A stretch of DNA of 64,000 bases from Fibrobacter succinogenes. Its GTDB lineage: Bacteria > Fibrobacterota > Fibrobacteria > Fibrobacterales > Fibrobacteraceae. The stretch lies in NCBI GenBank assembly GCA_902776765.1, contig CACYRP010000003.1:62001-126000 (forward strand). Reading direction: 5' to 3'. Within the stretch, counting starts at the first letter, position 1; every line of letters starts with the position of its first letter. Position numbers and translations under genes: made by a program. Positions 43,133 to 51,285 of the stretch are shown in pieces. The notes beneath the pieces were generated by a model, which worked only from the letters and a program-made list of their open reading frames with translations, did no database searches and had not been told where the DNA came from.

Positions 43133-44305
43133 ATGATCAGTATTACTAAGCTTTTGATGGATGCCCCGAATTTTGGGGATTCTCTTCGTTACGAACCTCA
43201 TGCGCATGCTGCGAAGAATGGCGTGGGGGCGGGGCGCGGTCCCGTGGTTGTTTGGAATTGCACGAAGACTTGTAATTTAAAGTGCGTTCACTGCTATGCG
43301 CGTTCCGAGGCGATTAAGTATCAGAATGAACTTACGCACGAAGAGGGAATCAAGCTTATTGATCAGCTCGCCGAATTTAATGTGCCGGTGCTGTTGTTCA
43401 GTGGTGGCGAACCGCTTTTGCGTCCGGACTTTTTTGAGCTTGCAAATTATGCGGCAAGTAAGGGTATTCGTCCGACGATTTCGACGAACGGTACTTGCAT
43501 TACGCCTGATGTGGCGCAGAAACTCAAGGCGATGGGCGTGGGGTACGTGGGCATCAGTCTTGATGGTTGCGAAGAGACTCACGACAAGTTCCGCGGTAAG
43601 CCTGGCGCGTATCAGCTTGCGTTGCGCGGTATCCGCAATTGTGTGGCTACGGGGCAGAAGGTTGGCTTGCGCTTCACGATTACGCGTTACAACGTGCAGG
43701 ATTTGAATGCGATTTTTGATTTGCTTGAAGCAGAAAACATTGACCGCGTGTGCTTCTATCACTTGGTGTATAGCGGTCGCGGTTCTGCGATGGTTGCAAA
43801 TGATTTGAATCATGAAGAGAGTCGTAAGGCGATGGACTTGATTATTGACCGCACGCTTGACTTTAAGAAGCGCGGTGTGAACAAGGAAATCTTGACGGTC
43901 GATAACCATGCTGATGCCGTTTATTTGTACCAACGCATGAGACGAGAAGACCCGAAGCTTGCGGAGCATGTGCTAGAATTGATTCAGCGTAATGGCGGTA
44001 ACCGCAGTGGTATGGCGTTTGGCAATATCGATAGCGTCGGTAACGTGCATCCGGACCAGTTTACGCAATATATCACGCTGGGGAATGTTCGCGAACGCAG
44101 CTTTGACGACATTTGGACGGACTTGTCGAACCCGATTATGGCAGGGCTCAAGGACCGCAAGCCGCTTTTGAAGGGACGTTGTCCGAAGTGCGCTTTCTTG
44201 AATTTGTGCAATGGCAACTTCCGCACGCGTGCCGAGGCGGTGACGGGCGACTTCTGGGCAGAAGACCCTGCTTGCTATTTGACGGATGAAGAAGTGGGAA
44301 TTTAG
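43133..44305 (+). CDS. ahbC: Radical SAM protein, AhbC-like (12,18-didecarboxysirohaem deacetylase)
   Basis: The 390-residue enzyme carries the radical SAM motif in WNCTKTCNLKCVHCYA (Cys47, Cys51, Cys54) and the family opening SITKLLMDAPNFGDSLRYEP. Later come LLFSGGEPLLRPD, STNGT, GISLDGCEETHDKFRG and a C-terminal auxiliary-cluster region with CPKCAFLNLCNGNFR and ACYL. In the alternative haem pathway AhbC removes the two acetate side chains of 12,18-didecarboxysirohaem to give Fe-coproporphyrin III. AhbD and NirJ are close relatives, so the assignment rests partly on the adjacent sirohaem decarboxylase. It is followed after 73 bases by ahbA-ahbB. Confidence 0.82.
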   Translation: MISITKLLMDAPNFGDSLRYEPHAHAAKNGVGAGRGPVVVWNCTKTCNLKCVHCYARSEAIKYQNELTHEEGIKLIDQLAEFNVPVLLFSGGEPLLRPDFFELANYAASKGIRPTISTNGTCITPDVAQKLKAMGVGYVGISLDGCEETHDKFRGKPGAYQLALRGIRNCVATGQKVGLRFTITRYNVQDLNAIFDLLEAENIDRVCFYHLVYSGRGSAMVANDLNHEESRKAMDLIIDRTLDFKKRGVNKEILTVDNHADAVYLYQRMRREDPKLAEHVLELIQRNGGNRSGMAFGNIDSVGNVHPDQFTQYITLGNVRERSFDDIWTDLSNPIMAGLKDRKPLLKGRCPKCAFLNLCNGNFRTRAEAVTGDFWAEDPACYLTDEEVGI

Positions 44306-44380
44306 TAGGAAGTAGACAGTAGGAAGTAGGAAGTAGGAAGGTTGTCATCCTGGAGGGAGTGTACGACCGATAGGATCCAT
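44306..44380 (+). repeat. Simple repeats plus REP-like element reaching the ahbAB start
   Basis: AGTAGGAAGTAGACAGTAGG-type units (44306-44340) are followed by a GTCATCCTGGAG...GGATCCAT element. The last ATG of that element is the start codon of the next gene, and GGAGGGAG inside it is the only candidate ribosome-binding site. Confidence 0.6.
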
Positions 44381-45482
44381 GAACTCTTTTGAACAGCAGA
44401 TTCTCGATGTGATTCAGGATGCGTTCCCGTTGGCGGAACGCCCGTACGCTGTCCTTGCGGAAAAAATCGGCTCGGATGAAACCACGGTTTTCGATGCCGT
44501 TGAGAAAATGCGCGCTTCTGGTGTGATTCGCCGTATCGGTGGCGTGTACGATTCCAAGAGGCTCGGGTTTATTTCGAGACTTTGTGCGGGAAAGGTCCCT
44601 GCGTCAATGCTTGATTTTTCAGCGGAACCGCATACGCAAACTCCGATGGAAAAGTTTGCCGCTGTCGTGATGGACGAACCTGCGATTACGCACAATTATA
44701 TTCGCAGTCACGAATACAATGTTTGGTTTACCGTCATTGCTGAAAATGAATCTGCAATCCAGACTGTTGTGGAGCGCGTTTGTGCGAAAACGGAATTGTG
44801 CGATGTGCATGTGCTCTCTGCAACGAAAAAGTTTAAAATCAATACGGTGATGGGCGCTAGCGCGCCAGTAGACAGTAGATCGTTGGCTGTAAGCAGTGAT
44901 TGCAAAAAAAATGATGGTGAAAGTGACGGACTATGCGAGGCTTACTTCAGCCAGCCGACTAAAAACGACATTTCGGGCGAAGCGCGGCAATCTACTGCGG
45001 GTGCATTAACAGATGCTGACCGAAATCGCATTCGCGCGGCTTGCGGAGACATTCCGCATTCACTGACTCCTTTTGTAGATTGGAACATTTCGTGTGAAGA
45101 ACTTCGCGAAGACCTTGCTGCAAAACGCATGCGTCGCTTTGGTGCGATTCTCAGGCATCAGCAGGCGGGCTTTGCCTACAATGCTATGGTGTGCTTTAGG
45201 ATTGTAGAAAGTAGAAAATCGGAAGTTAGATGTGACGAGAATGTCGCGGCGGTTCAAAAGGCGGGCTCGATTCTTGCTTCAAATCCGCATATTTCTCATT
45301 GCTACGAACGCCCTACATTTGAAGGCTTTTCGTACAATCTTTATGCAATGATGCACGCTCCGTCAGCGGAATTGCTGTCACGCTATATCGAAGATGCCGC
45401 AAGATCTATTGATAATAATAATTATGTTGTTTTAAATTCCTTGAGCGAACTCAAGAAAACGAGCTTTGGATTTTTTGCTTGA
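44379..45482 (+). CDS. ahbAB: Fused sirohaem decarboxylase AhbA-AhbB
   Basis: Sirohaem decarboxylase removes two acetate carboxylates from sirohaem to give 12,18-didecarboxysirohaem. It is normally a pair of Lrp-like proteins, AhbA and AhbB. Here one 367-residue chain carries both: the first half with a winged helix (TTVFDAVEKMRASGVIRRIG) and IRSHEYNVWFTVIA, the second with a similar unit (LTPFVDWNISCEELREDL, KRMRRFGAILRHQQAGF) and SHCYERPTFEGFSYNLYAM, which holds the substrate His. The linker (residues ~162-210) contains repeat-derived sequence. A second short insert (VESRKSEV) sits within AhbB. The start is set by the REP-like element; other in-frame starts are possible. Confidence 0.82.
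   Translation: MNSFEQQILDVIQDAFPLAERPYAVLAEKIGSDETTVFDAVEKMRASGVIRRIGGVYDSKRLGFISRLCAGKVPASMLDFSAEPHTQTPMEKFAAVVMDEPAITHNYIRSHEYNVWFTVIAENESAIQTVVERVCAKTELCDVHVLSATKKFKINTVMGASAPVDSRSLAVSSDCKKNDGESDGLCEAYFSQPTKNDISGEARQSTAGALTDADRNRIRAACGDIPHSLTPFVDWNISCEELREDLAAKRMRRFGAILRHQQAGFAYNAMVCFRIVESRKSEVRCDENVAAVQKAGSILASNPHISHCYERPTFEGFSYNLYAMMHAPSAELLSRYIEDAARSIDNNNYVVLNSLSELKKTSFGFFA
44866..44898 (+). repeat. Repeat-derived linker inside ahbAB
   Basis: CCAGTAGACAGTAGATCG and GTAAGCAGTGATTG are variants of the intergenic GTAGACAGTAGG family, lying in frame in the inter-domain linker. A further piece (GTAGAAAGTAGAAAATCGG) occurs near 45205. Confidence 0.5.
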
Positions 45483-45488
45483 ATTTTT

Positions 45489-46136
45489 TTAGAATCTATA
45501 ACCTAAACCGGCGTATGCAATACCTTGCTGACCAAAACCGAGTATACCAAGAGTAATTGGGAGTGTTCGGCCAATTTCGATTCCTATAAATGTTATGTGA
45601 AATGCTGGAAAAATATCTGGTAAAAAATCAGAAAAAATAATTCCTGCATTTAGCTCTACGAACGGGTTGATGAAGCCCTCATAGTTGCAGTTTAATTTGA
45701 TTTTGGGCATGATTGCGTAAAAGGACCCTTTTTCAAATGGATGTGCATAATTGAATATGATGCCGGTTTCAACGATTTCATTGAACTTGTAACCATAATT
45801 TATTGAAAAAGCTCCATACATGGATACTGGAAGTTTTTCATGACCTAAAGAGAAAAGGGATGTGAATGCTGAAATGTGCATTGCGGCAAAATCGCTAAGA
45901 GTGAGTATTCCGTATGTAACGGAAACGTTATGATGTTTAAGCGTGTCTTTTTGAACAGATGTTCTCATACTCAAGTCTGTTTTTGCTGTCGGCGTTTCTT
46001 GGCTTTCCCACGTTGAATCCGTTTTGATGCCCTCGCCGGCTTGCGCGTTTTCGACATACGAGCCCATATCCCAAGCGTTAGCATGGACTGCAAAAAATAA
46101 AGATATAACAATGTAGAAGAAAATTCTTTTTGTCAT
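45489..46136 (-). CDS. Outer-membrane beta-barrel-like protein
   Basis: The 215-residue precursor has a signal peptide (MTKRIFFYIVISLFFAVHANA) followed by a polar stretch and then a series of amphipathic strands (YGAFSINYGYKF, VETGIIFNYAHPF, YAIMPKIKLNCNY, PFVELNAGIIFSD) ending in GLGYRF with a terminal Phe, as required for barrel assembly. Its position in the outer membrane is inferred. Function unknown. It is convergent with ahbAB with a six-base gap and faces away from hemA. Confidence 0.65.
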   Translation of the reverse strand: MTKRIFFYIVISLFFAVHANAWDMGSYVENAQAGEGIKTDSTWESQETPTAKTDLSMRTSVQKDTLKHHNVSVTYGILTLSDFAAMHISAFTSLFSLGHEKLPVSMYGAFSINYGYKFNEIVETGIIFNYAHPFEKGSFYAIMPKIKLNCNYEGFINPFVELNAGIIFSDFLPDIFPAFHITFIGIEIGRTLPITLGILGFGQQGIAYAGLGYRF

Positions 46137-46280
46137 AATCTATGAATAATTCTGCTCGGTAATTTGGTACTTATAACTTTATATATAATATTTTTTTGAA
46201 GGAAAAAATATTTTTAATTAAGAATGTACTTGTGTTGTGGTAAAATTCTCCATGTTGTGTTTGGTGAAGTGTATTTTTTC

Positions 46281-46288
46281 TATCTTTG
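46281..46288 (+). promoter_or_regulatory. TAnnTTTG box for hemA
   Basis: TTTCTATCTTTG followed by GACT and the ATG at 46293. A TTTG lies about 17 bases further upstream, in the place of a -33 element. No ribosome-binding site, so a leaderless mRNA is predicted. Confidence 0.65.
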
Positions 46289-46292
46289 GACT

Positions 46293-47543
46293 ATGCGCAA
46301 GATTTACATGGCAGGCATGAGCCACAAGGTGGCTGAAATTGCAATTCGCGAAAAGTTTTACATCCCGATGGATGTGAAGACTGAAGCGTTAACGCATTCT
46401 CCGTTTGATGAACTTTTGATTTTGGCAACGTGTAATCGCACGGAAGTCTATGTGGCGAGTGACCGCGAAATCACTGATGGTGAACTCGTTCACTATGTGT
46501 GTGGACTGGCTCATCAAGATTACGATGATTTTGCAAAATTCTTTTATTTTAAGTCGGGTGATGATGTGGCGCATCATGTGATGAATGTCTGCGCTGGGCT
46601 TGATTCTGTGGCCATGGGTGAAGATCAGATTCTGCACCAAATTGGCCGTGCGTACGAAACGGCGCACCAGCTGAACGCCACGGGCAATACACTGAATAAA
46701 CTTTTCCAGAGTGCAATACACACGACAAAGCGCATCAAGACCGAGACGAACTTGAGCAAGCTCAGTTGCAATATTCCGTTCTTGGCGATGAAACAAGTGC
46801 AAAAGACTTTTGACGATCTTGAAAATCGCACGGTGTACATCGTGGGACTTGGCGAAATGGGTTCGCTGATGCTCAAGTATGTACAAGAGAATACGACCAA
46901 GATATTTGCAAGTAGCAAGACGTTTGCGAATGCCGAAAAATTTGCAGATGTGCTTACACCTGTGAAATTCGAAGACCGTTACCAAGTCCTCGGCAAATGT
47001 GACGTCGTGATTCTTTGCAGTGCAAGCCAGGAACCGATCGTCACGAAAAATGAATTTGAAAAGGCTATTCAGGTTGCAGATTCCATCGATGTCCCATCAA
47101 AGCGTCTTGTCGTTGACCTCGCGAATCCGCGCAATGCCGAAGCTTCTATTGGTGAACTCCCCGGTGTCGAATATGTCTGCGTCGACGACCTTGAAAAAGT
47201 CGTTTCTGAAAATCGCCGTTTGCGCATGATTGAACTTGATGCAGCGCAGAAAATCCTGAAAGAAGGTCTTGATGAATTTTTGCATTGGAACCGCATGGAC
47301 GAGGTTTCTAAGCAAATTCACTTGTACGCCGAAAAAATGCTCACGACGGCAAATGAAGAATCGGAAAAGCTGTTGCGCTCCATGCCGGAACTTTCGGAAG
47401 ATGACCGTCACCGCATCCAGATGATGTATGAACGATTTGCAAAGAAAATGGCAAATGATTTTTTGTATAAAGTCAAGGCTGAAAATTCTTCTGAAGATGT
47501 GCAAGTGTTTTTGAAGTGCTTGGGGGCGAATCATGGAAAATAA
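46293..47543 (+). CDS. hemA: Glutamyl-tRNA reductase
   Basis: HemA reduces Glu-tRNA(Glu) to glutamate-1-semialdehyde, the first committed step of tetrapyrrole synthesis. The 416 residues show MSHKVAEIAIREKF, the catalytic Cys in LILATCNRTEVYV, SVAMGEDQILHQI, and the NADPH-binding VYIVGLGEMGSLMLKYV. The C-terminal dimerisation helices follow. ATG 46293 is chosen because the promoter box ends four bases before it; an upstream in-frame start at 46224 would lie before the promoter. Its end overlaps hemC by 11 bases, so both are cotranslated. Confidence 0.95.
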   Translation: MRKIYMAGMSHKVAEIAIREKFYIPMDVKTEALTHSPFDELLILATCNRTEVYVASDREITDGELVHYVCGLAHQDYDDFAKFFYFKSGDDVAHHVMNVCAGLDSVAMGEDQILHQIGRAYETAHQLNATGNTLNKLFQSAIHTTKRIKTETNLSKLSCNIPFLAMKQVQKTFDDLENRTVYIVGLGEMGSLMLKYVQENTTKIFASSKTFANAEKFADVLTPVKFEDRYQVLGKCDVVILCSASQEPIVTKNEFEKAIQVADSIDVPSKRLVVDLANPRNAEASIGELPGVEYVCVDDLEKVVSENRRLRMIELDAAQKILKEGLDEFLHWNRMDEVSKQIHLYAEKMLTTANEESEKLLRSMPELSEDDRHRIQMMYERFAKKMANDFLYKVKAENSSEDVQVFLKCLGANHGK

Positions 47544-48627
47544 TTTTTTCACGAAAGAACGCCCGTTGCGTATCGCTACTCGCAAAAGTGCTTTGGCAAT
47601 AGCTCAAACGACGATGGCTGCCGATGCCATTGTGGCGGCGAACTCTGCGGAATGGAGTAAATGTGCTGACGTTGGCGTTGAACCGTTGACTTACGAACTT
47701 GTTTCCATGACGACCGAAGGCGACCGCCGTTTGGACAAATCGCTTTCGAGTTTTGGCGGCAAGGGTGTGTTCATCAAGGAACTGGAAGTTGCACTCCTTG
47801 AAGGTCGTGCGGACGTTGCGATTCACAGCCTTAAGGACATGCCTGCCGAAGTACTGCCTCAGTTCAAACTTGCTGCGGTTTTGAAGCGCGAAGATCCACG
47901 TGATGCGTTCCTTGCACGTGGGGGAGCAGCTGGCGTTAAGTTTATGGATTTGCCTGCGGGCGCTCGTGTGGGGACTGGTAGCATCCGTCGCGTAGTGCAG
48001 CTGAAAGCTTTGCGCCCAGATTTGGAATACGTTCCTATTCGCGGAAACATCCAGACTCGCATTGGCAAACTGGCGGAACTCGATGGTGTTGTGCTTGCGG
48101 CGGCTGGTCTCAAGCGCATGGGCCTTGCAGACCAAGTGACGGAATACTTTAGCACAGAGCAAGTTCTCCCCGCTAGCGGTCAGGGAATCTTAGCGATTGA
48201 AACCTTGTCTGATAATGGGGCTCGTCATTCTGAGCAATATAAAAATGCGAAGCCGTTTCAGCCTTTAGCCTCGGCCCACGAGCCGGGGGAAGAATTCAGT
48301 GAAATCCAAGATTCTATTGCGCAAATTCTCGATCGCGTGAACGATGTGGAAACGTTCTGTATTGCTGTTGCCGAAATGGCTTATTTAAAGGCTCTCAATG
48401 CGGGGTGCCAATTCCCGGTGGCAAGTTTCGCGGAATTTCTTGACGAAGCCACTTGTAATAACGCAACAAGAACTCTAAAAATTCGCGGAATTTATTGGGA
48501 CGAAAAAACAAACCGCTTGCTTAAAGCGGAATGCGCCGGCTCCGTAAATTTGACTTCTGCTGATTGCGTGCAACAAGCCAAGAATTTGGGCATTGAACTC
48601 GCACAAAATATTCAGATGCAACTGTAA
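47533..48627 (+). CDS. hemC: Porphobilinogen deaminase with inserted segment
   Basis: HemC joins four porphobilinogen molecules into hydroxymethylbilane. Motifs: RIATRKSALAIAQ, VSMTTEGDRR, FIKELEVALLEGRADVAIHSLKDMP, GTGSIRRVVQL, RGNIQTRIGKL, LPASGQGILAIE, and the dipyrromethane-cofactor Cys in LNAGCQFPVASFAE. At 364 residues it is about 50 longer than usual. The excess falls between LPASGQGILAIE and VNDVETFCIAVAE, where the DNA holds a REP-like stretch (see next feature). The fold probably tolerates this at a surface loop. Confidence 0.93.
   Translation: MENNFFTKERPLRIATRKSALAIAQTTMAADAIVAANSAEWSKCADVGVEPLTYELVSMTTEGDRRLDKSLSSFGGKGVFIKELEVALLEGRADVAIHSLKDMPAEVLPQFKLAAVLKREDPRDAFLARGGAAGVKFMDLPAGARVGTGSIRRVVQLKALRPDLEYVPIRGNIQTRIGKLAELDGVVLAAAGLKRMGLADQVTEYFSTEQVLPASGQGILAIETLSDNGARHSEQYKNAKPFQPLASAHEPGEEFSEIQDSIAQILDRVNDVETFCIAVAEMAYLKALNAGCQFPVASFAEFLDEATCNNATRTLKIRGIYWDEKTNRLLKAECAGSVNLTSADCVQQAKNLGIELAQNIQMQL
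48217..48315 (+). repeat. REP-like insertion inside hemC
   Basis: The stretch contains CTCGTCATTCTGAGC, later AGCCTCGGCCCACGAGCC and GAAGAATTCAGTGAAATCC. This matches the frame of common REP elements (CGTCATTCTGAGC...GAAGAATCCAG). It is read in frame as an extra ~35 residues of HemC. Confidence 0.5.
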
Positions 48628-48708
48628 TTAGCGCATTTTAGTGTGCAGGCAAATCTATATTCAACTTAATTTTGAGGCGTGTCGCAGAGCGACGTTGTTT
48701 TATATAAA

Positions 48709-49263
48709 CTACTTATTCGGCTTTGACACAACAGGCTTGATTCGTTTGCCGCAAAGTGTCACGATGATTCCTGCTTGGGCGAACATGTAGTAGGCCGTGT
48801 CGCGGCTGTTGTTCAGTGTAGATTTGGGGTCGTAATCATCTTTGGTCACGAACACTTCGGCAACGCCTGAAAGGCTGATGTCGAGAGAACAGCGTTCGCA
48901 TGGGAATCCAATCACATAGAGCTTGGAACCGGGAGGCACCTTGCCGCGGGCGTAATGGAGCGCGTTGATTTCGGCATGGACCATGAACGGATATTTATTC
49001 GCTTCGAATTCGTGATGGCTGATGAGGTCGCCTGTATCTGCGTCCAAAAGGTCGTAGGCCAGGAGTTGTTTTTCTCGCGTATAGGGTACCGTCTCGTCGT
49101 CGAATCCAGCGGGGGCTCCGTTGTAACCGGTACTGATAACTCGACCGTCAGCGCTGACAAGCACTGCTCCCATTTGCGTGTTTTGATCTTTGGAAAGGCG
49201 TGCCTGGGCACACATCATCTGCGTATAGACTTCGTCGCGAAGCTTTGCTCTAGAACTATTCAT
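48709..49263 (-). CDS. dCMP/cytidine deaminase family protein
   Basis: The 184-residue protein has the zinc-binding motifs of deoxycytidylate deaminases: the His-Ala-Glu in MVHAEINALHYARG and PCERCSLDIS, with LSKDQNTQMGAVLVSADGRV and STGYNGAPAGFDDE in front. dCMP deaminase supplies dUMP for thymidylate synthesis; members also occur as ComEB in competence loci. Start ATG 49263 was chosen because a TATTTTTG box ends two bases before it; a longer frame reading through the promoter was rejected. It is convergent with hemC and divergent from cobA-hemD. Confidence 0.88.
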   Translation of the reverse strand: MNSSRAKLRDEVYTQMMCAQARLSKDQNTQMGAVLVSADGRVISTGYNGAPAGFDDETVPYTREKQLLAYDLLDADTGDLISHHEFEANKYPFMVHAEINALHYARGKVPPGSKLYVIGFPCERCSLDISLSGVAEVFVTKDDYDPKSTLNNSRDTAYYMFAQAGIIVTLCGKRIKPVVSKPNK

Positions 49264-49265
49264 GC

Positions 49266-49273
49266 CAAAAATA
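49266..49273 (-). promoter_or_regulatory. TAnnTTTG box for the dCMP deaminase gene
   Basis: The minus strand reads TATTTTTG, GC, then ATG at 49263. The box also reads TATATTTT one step further upstream. No ribosome-binding site. Confidence 0.5.
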
Positions 49274-49387
49274 TAGGCAAAAAATAAATGGAAAAAGAAT
49301 GCGTTAAAATAAATGGACAAAGAATAAGACTATGATTCTTAAATAATGTTTAAAACATACAGTTTAGGTAGGTCGTCGAACTTTTTC

Positions 49388-49395
49388 TAAATTTG
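49388..49395 (+). promoter_or_regulatory. TAnnTTTG box for cobA-hemD
   Basis: TTTCTAAATTTG followed by GTCTCG and ATG 49402: full match, six-base gap, no ribosome-binding site. Confidence 0.65.
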
Positions 49396-49401
49396 GTCTC
49401 G

Positions 49402-51261
49402 ATGAAAAATTTTGGAATGGTTTATCTCATTGGTGCAGGCCCTGGCGACCCGGGGCTTCTGACCTTGCGCGCTCACGCAATCTTGGAAAAGGCTGATGTC
49501 GTTGTTTATGATCGCCTCGTTTCTCCTGCAATTCTTGGCATGTGCAATCCGAATGCGAAAATGGTCGATGTGGGCAAGATGCCAACGCACCACAAGGTAA
49601 AACAATCTGAAATTAACAAACTCTTGGTCAAGTTTGCCTTTGAAATGCCGGGCGCGACCATCGCACGCCTCAAGGGCGGCGACCCGTTTGTGTTCGGTCG
49701 TGGAGGCGAAGAGGCTTTGGAACTTGTGGCTGCTGGCGTCGAATTTGAAGTTGTGCCAGGCGTGACCTCTGCCATCGCAGTGCCTGCTTATGCGGGAATC
49801 CCCGTGAGCCATCGTGGAATCGCAACAAGTTTCCACATCATCACTGGGCATGAAAAAGAAGTAGACAGTAGACAGTCGGAAGTAGGAAGTGTTTCTGCCA
49901 TTCCCGCGAAGGCGGAAATCTCCATGCCTTCTTCTGGTGAACCTGTTGGACTTGATTTCGAGACGTTCGCGCATTGTGCCGGAACGCTCATCTTCTTGAT
50001 GGGCATTGGCAATATGGACTTTATCGCTCGTCGCTTGATGGAATGCGGCAAGGATCCGAAAACTCCGCTTGCGTTTATTGAAAAAGGAACGACTCCGTTT
50101 CAGCGTACTGTTATGGCAACGCTTGAAACAGCTGGGGAGACCATCGTGCGCGAAAACGTGACTGCCCCCGCAATTACGATTATGGGCGGCGTTGTTGAAC
50201 TTGGCAAGACTCTTGCTTGGAAAAAGAACTTACCGCTTTCGGGCAAACGCCTGGTGGTAACGCGTGCTGCAAAGCAATCTAGTGGGATTAGCGCTCGACT
50301 GACGGCCCTCGGTGCCGAAGTCATCGAAACCCCGATGATCGAAACTCGTACGCTCGATTGCCCTCTGGTTATGCGTCATCCTGAGCCAGTCGCAGCACTC
50401 GCCTCGCACGTCATTGCGAGCCCCGAAGGGGCGTGGCAATCCAGATCTGCAGATTTCAACTCCCTCGCAAACTTCGACATTCTCGCATTCACGAGTACGA
50501 ATGGCGTCGAAAGTTTCTTTAAGCAGTTGTTCGCTGCGGGTTACGATGTGCGTGTGCTTGCGGGCAAGAAAATTGCAAGTGTCGGGAAAATTACCGAAAA
50601 GAAATTGCTGGAATACGGCATCCGCTGCGATTATGTGCCCGAAGACCACACCGGCGAAGGTCTGGGGATGCTTCTTCGAAGCATTTTAGACGAAACAACG
50701 CTCGTAAACTCGCTACAGACGAAAGACGAAAGAGGCGAATGCTGCGAGACTGCTTGCAGGCTCATAGCTGAGCTGACTAGTCTAGGTTCGGAGAACAAAG
50801 ACGAAAGATGCTCAACAAATTCGCAGACTTTAGCAAGTACCCTGAGCTTGTCGAAGGGAACTGAATTCACGAATTTGGATGAATCCCGCATCCTACTCCT
50901 CCAGGGTAACCTTGCCGACGACACGCTTTTGAGACACTTGCCTAAGGCGACCCGCTGGGGCGTTTACGAGACGCTCCCCGTGACGGAACTTCCCGAATGG
51001 AAGCGTGAAGCCATTGCCGCTGCAGATGCAATCGTTTTTGCAAGCACCAGCGCTGTCGAAAACTTTGCCGCGACCCTATTACCTCAAAGTGCCGTAGGCA
51101 CAACCTCATGCCTCACACCTCAAATCTCATTCTGCATTGGTCGTATGACGGAATCTGCGGCACGTAAGCATGGCTTTGAAACGGTCACCTCCGACGAAAC
51201 CACCATGGATTCCCTTGTAAAGAAGATTGTGGAATACTACACAACGTCCCCTAATCACTAA
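49402..51261 (+). CDS. Fused uroporphyrinogen-III methyltransferase and synthase (CobA-HemD)
   Basis: The 619-residue chain joins two steps. Residues ~1-265 are uroporphyrinogen-III C-methyltransferase: VYLIGAGPGDPGLLTLRA, VVVYDRLVS, ARLKGGDPFVFGRGGEEA, VVPGVTSAIAVPAYAGIPVSHRG split, and FLMGIGN; it makes precorrin-2. The rest is uroporphyrinogen-III synthase (SGKRLVVTRAAKQSSGISAR, FTSTNGVESFF, TRWGVYETLPV, FASTSAVENFA), which closes the macrocycle. Such fusions are known. Unusually, three segments (residues ~153-183, ~322-345, ~438-490) are repeat-derived, and the C-terminal YYTTSPNH comes from another repeat. ATG 49402 follows the promoter box. Confidence 0.9.
   Translation: MKNFGMVYLIGAGPGDPGLLTLRAHAILEKADVVVYDRLVSPAILGMCNPNAKMVDVGKMPTHHKVKQSEINKLLVKFAFEMPGATIARLKGGDPFVFGRGGEEALELVAAGVEFEVVPGVTSAIAVPAYAGIPVSHRGIATSFHIITGHEKEVDSRQSEVGSVSAIPAKAEISMPSSGEPVGLDFETFAHCAGTLIFLMGIGNMDFIARRLMECGKDPKTPLAFIEKGTTPFQRTVMATLETAGETIVRENVTAPAITIMGGVVELGKTLAWKKNLPLSGKRLVVTRAAKQSSGISARLTALGAEVIETPMIETRTLDCPLVMRHPEPVAALASHVIASPEGAWQSRSADFNSLANFDILAFTSTNGVESFFKQLFAAGYDVRVLAGKKIASVGKITEKKLLEYGIRCDYVPEDHTGEGLGMLLRSILDETTLVNSLQTKDERGECCETACRLIAELTSLGSENKDERCSTNSQTLASTLSLSKGTEFTNLDESRILLLQGNLADDTLLRHLPKATRWGVYETLPVTELPEWKREAIAAADAIVFASTSAVENFAATLLPQSAVGTTSCLTPQISFCIGRMTESAARKHGFETVTSDETTMDSLVKKIVEYYTTSPNH
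49858..49930 (+). repeat. Repeat insertion 1 inside cobA-hemD
   Basis: GAAGTAGACAGTAGACAGTC and GGAAGTAGGAAGTG are followed by CCATTCCCGCGAAGGCGG AAATCTCC, a REP-like palindrome. It splits the methyltransferase domain after HIITGHEKE. Confidence 0.6.
50363..50443 (+). repeat. Repeat insertion 2 inside cobA-hemD
   Basis: CATCCTGAGCCAGTCG is followed by GTCATTGCGAGCCCC and GAAGGGGCGTGGCAATCC, the typical frame of a REP element (GTCATTGCGAGC...GGCAATCC). It lies near the start of the synthase domain. Confidence 0.6.
50716..50868 (+). repeat. Repeat insertion 3 inside cobA-hemD
   Basis: AGACGAAAGACGAAAGAGG, a second AAAGACGAAAGATG and ACCCTGAGCTTGTCGAAGGG, a widespread REP-like sequence, follow each other. 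It separates the two lobes of the synthase domain. Confidence 0.6.
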
Positions 51262-51285
51262 CCACCAATCACTAACCACTATTTC

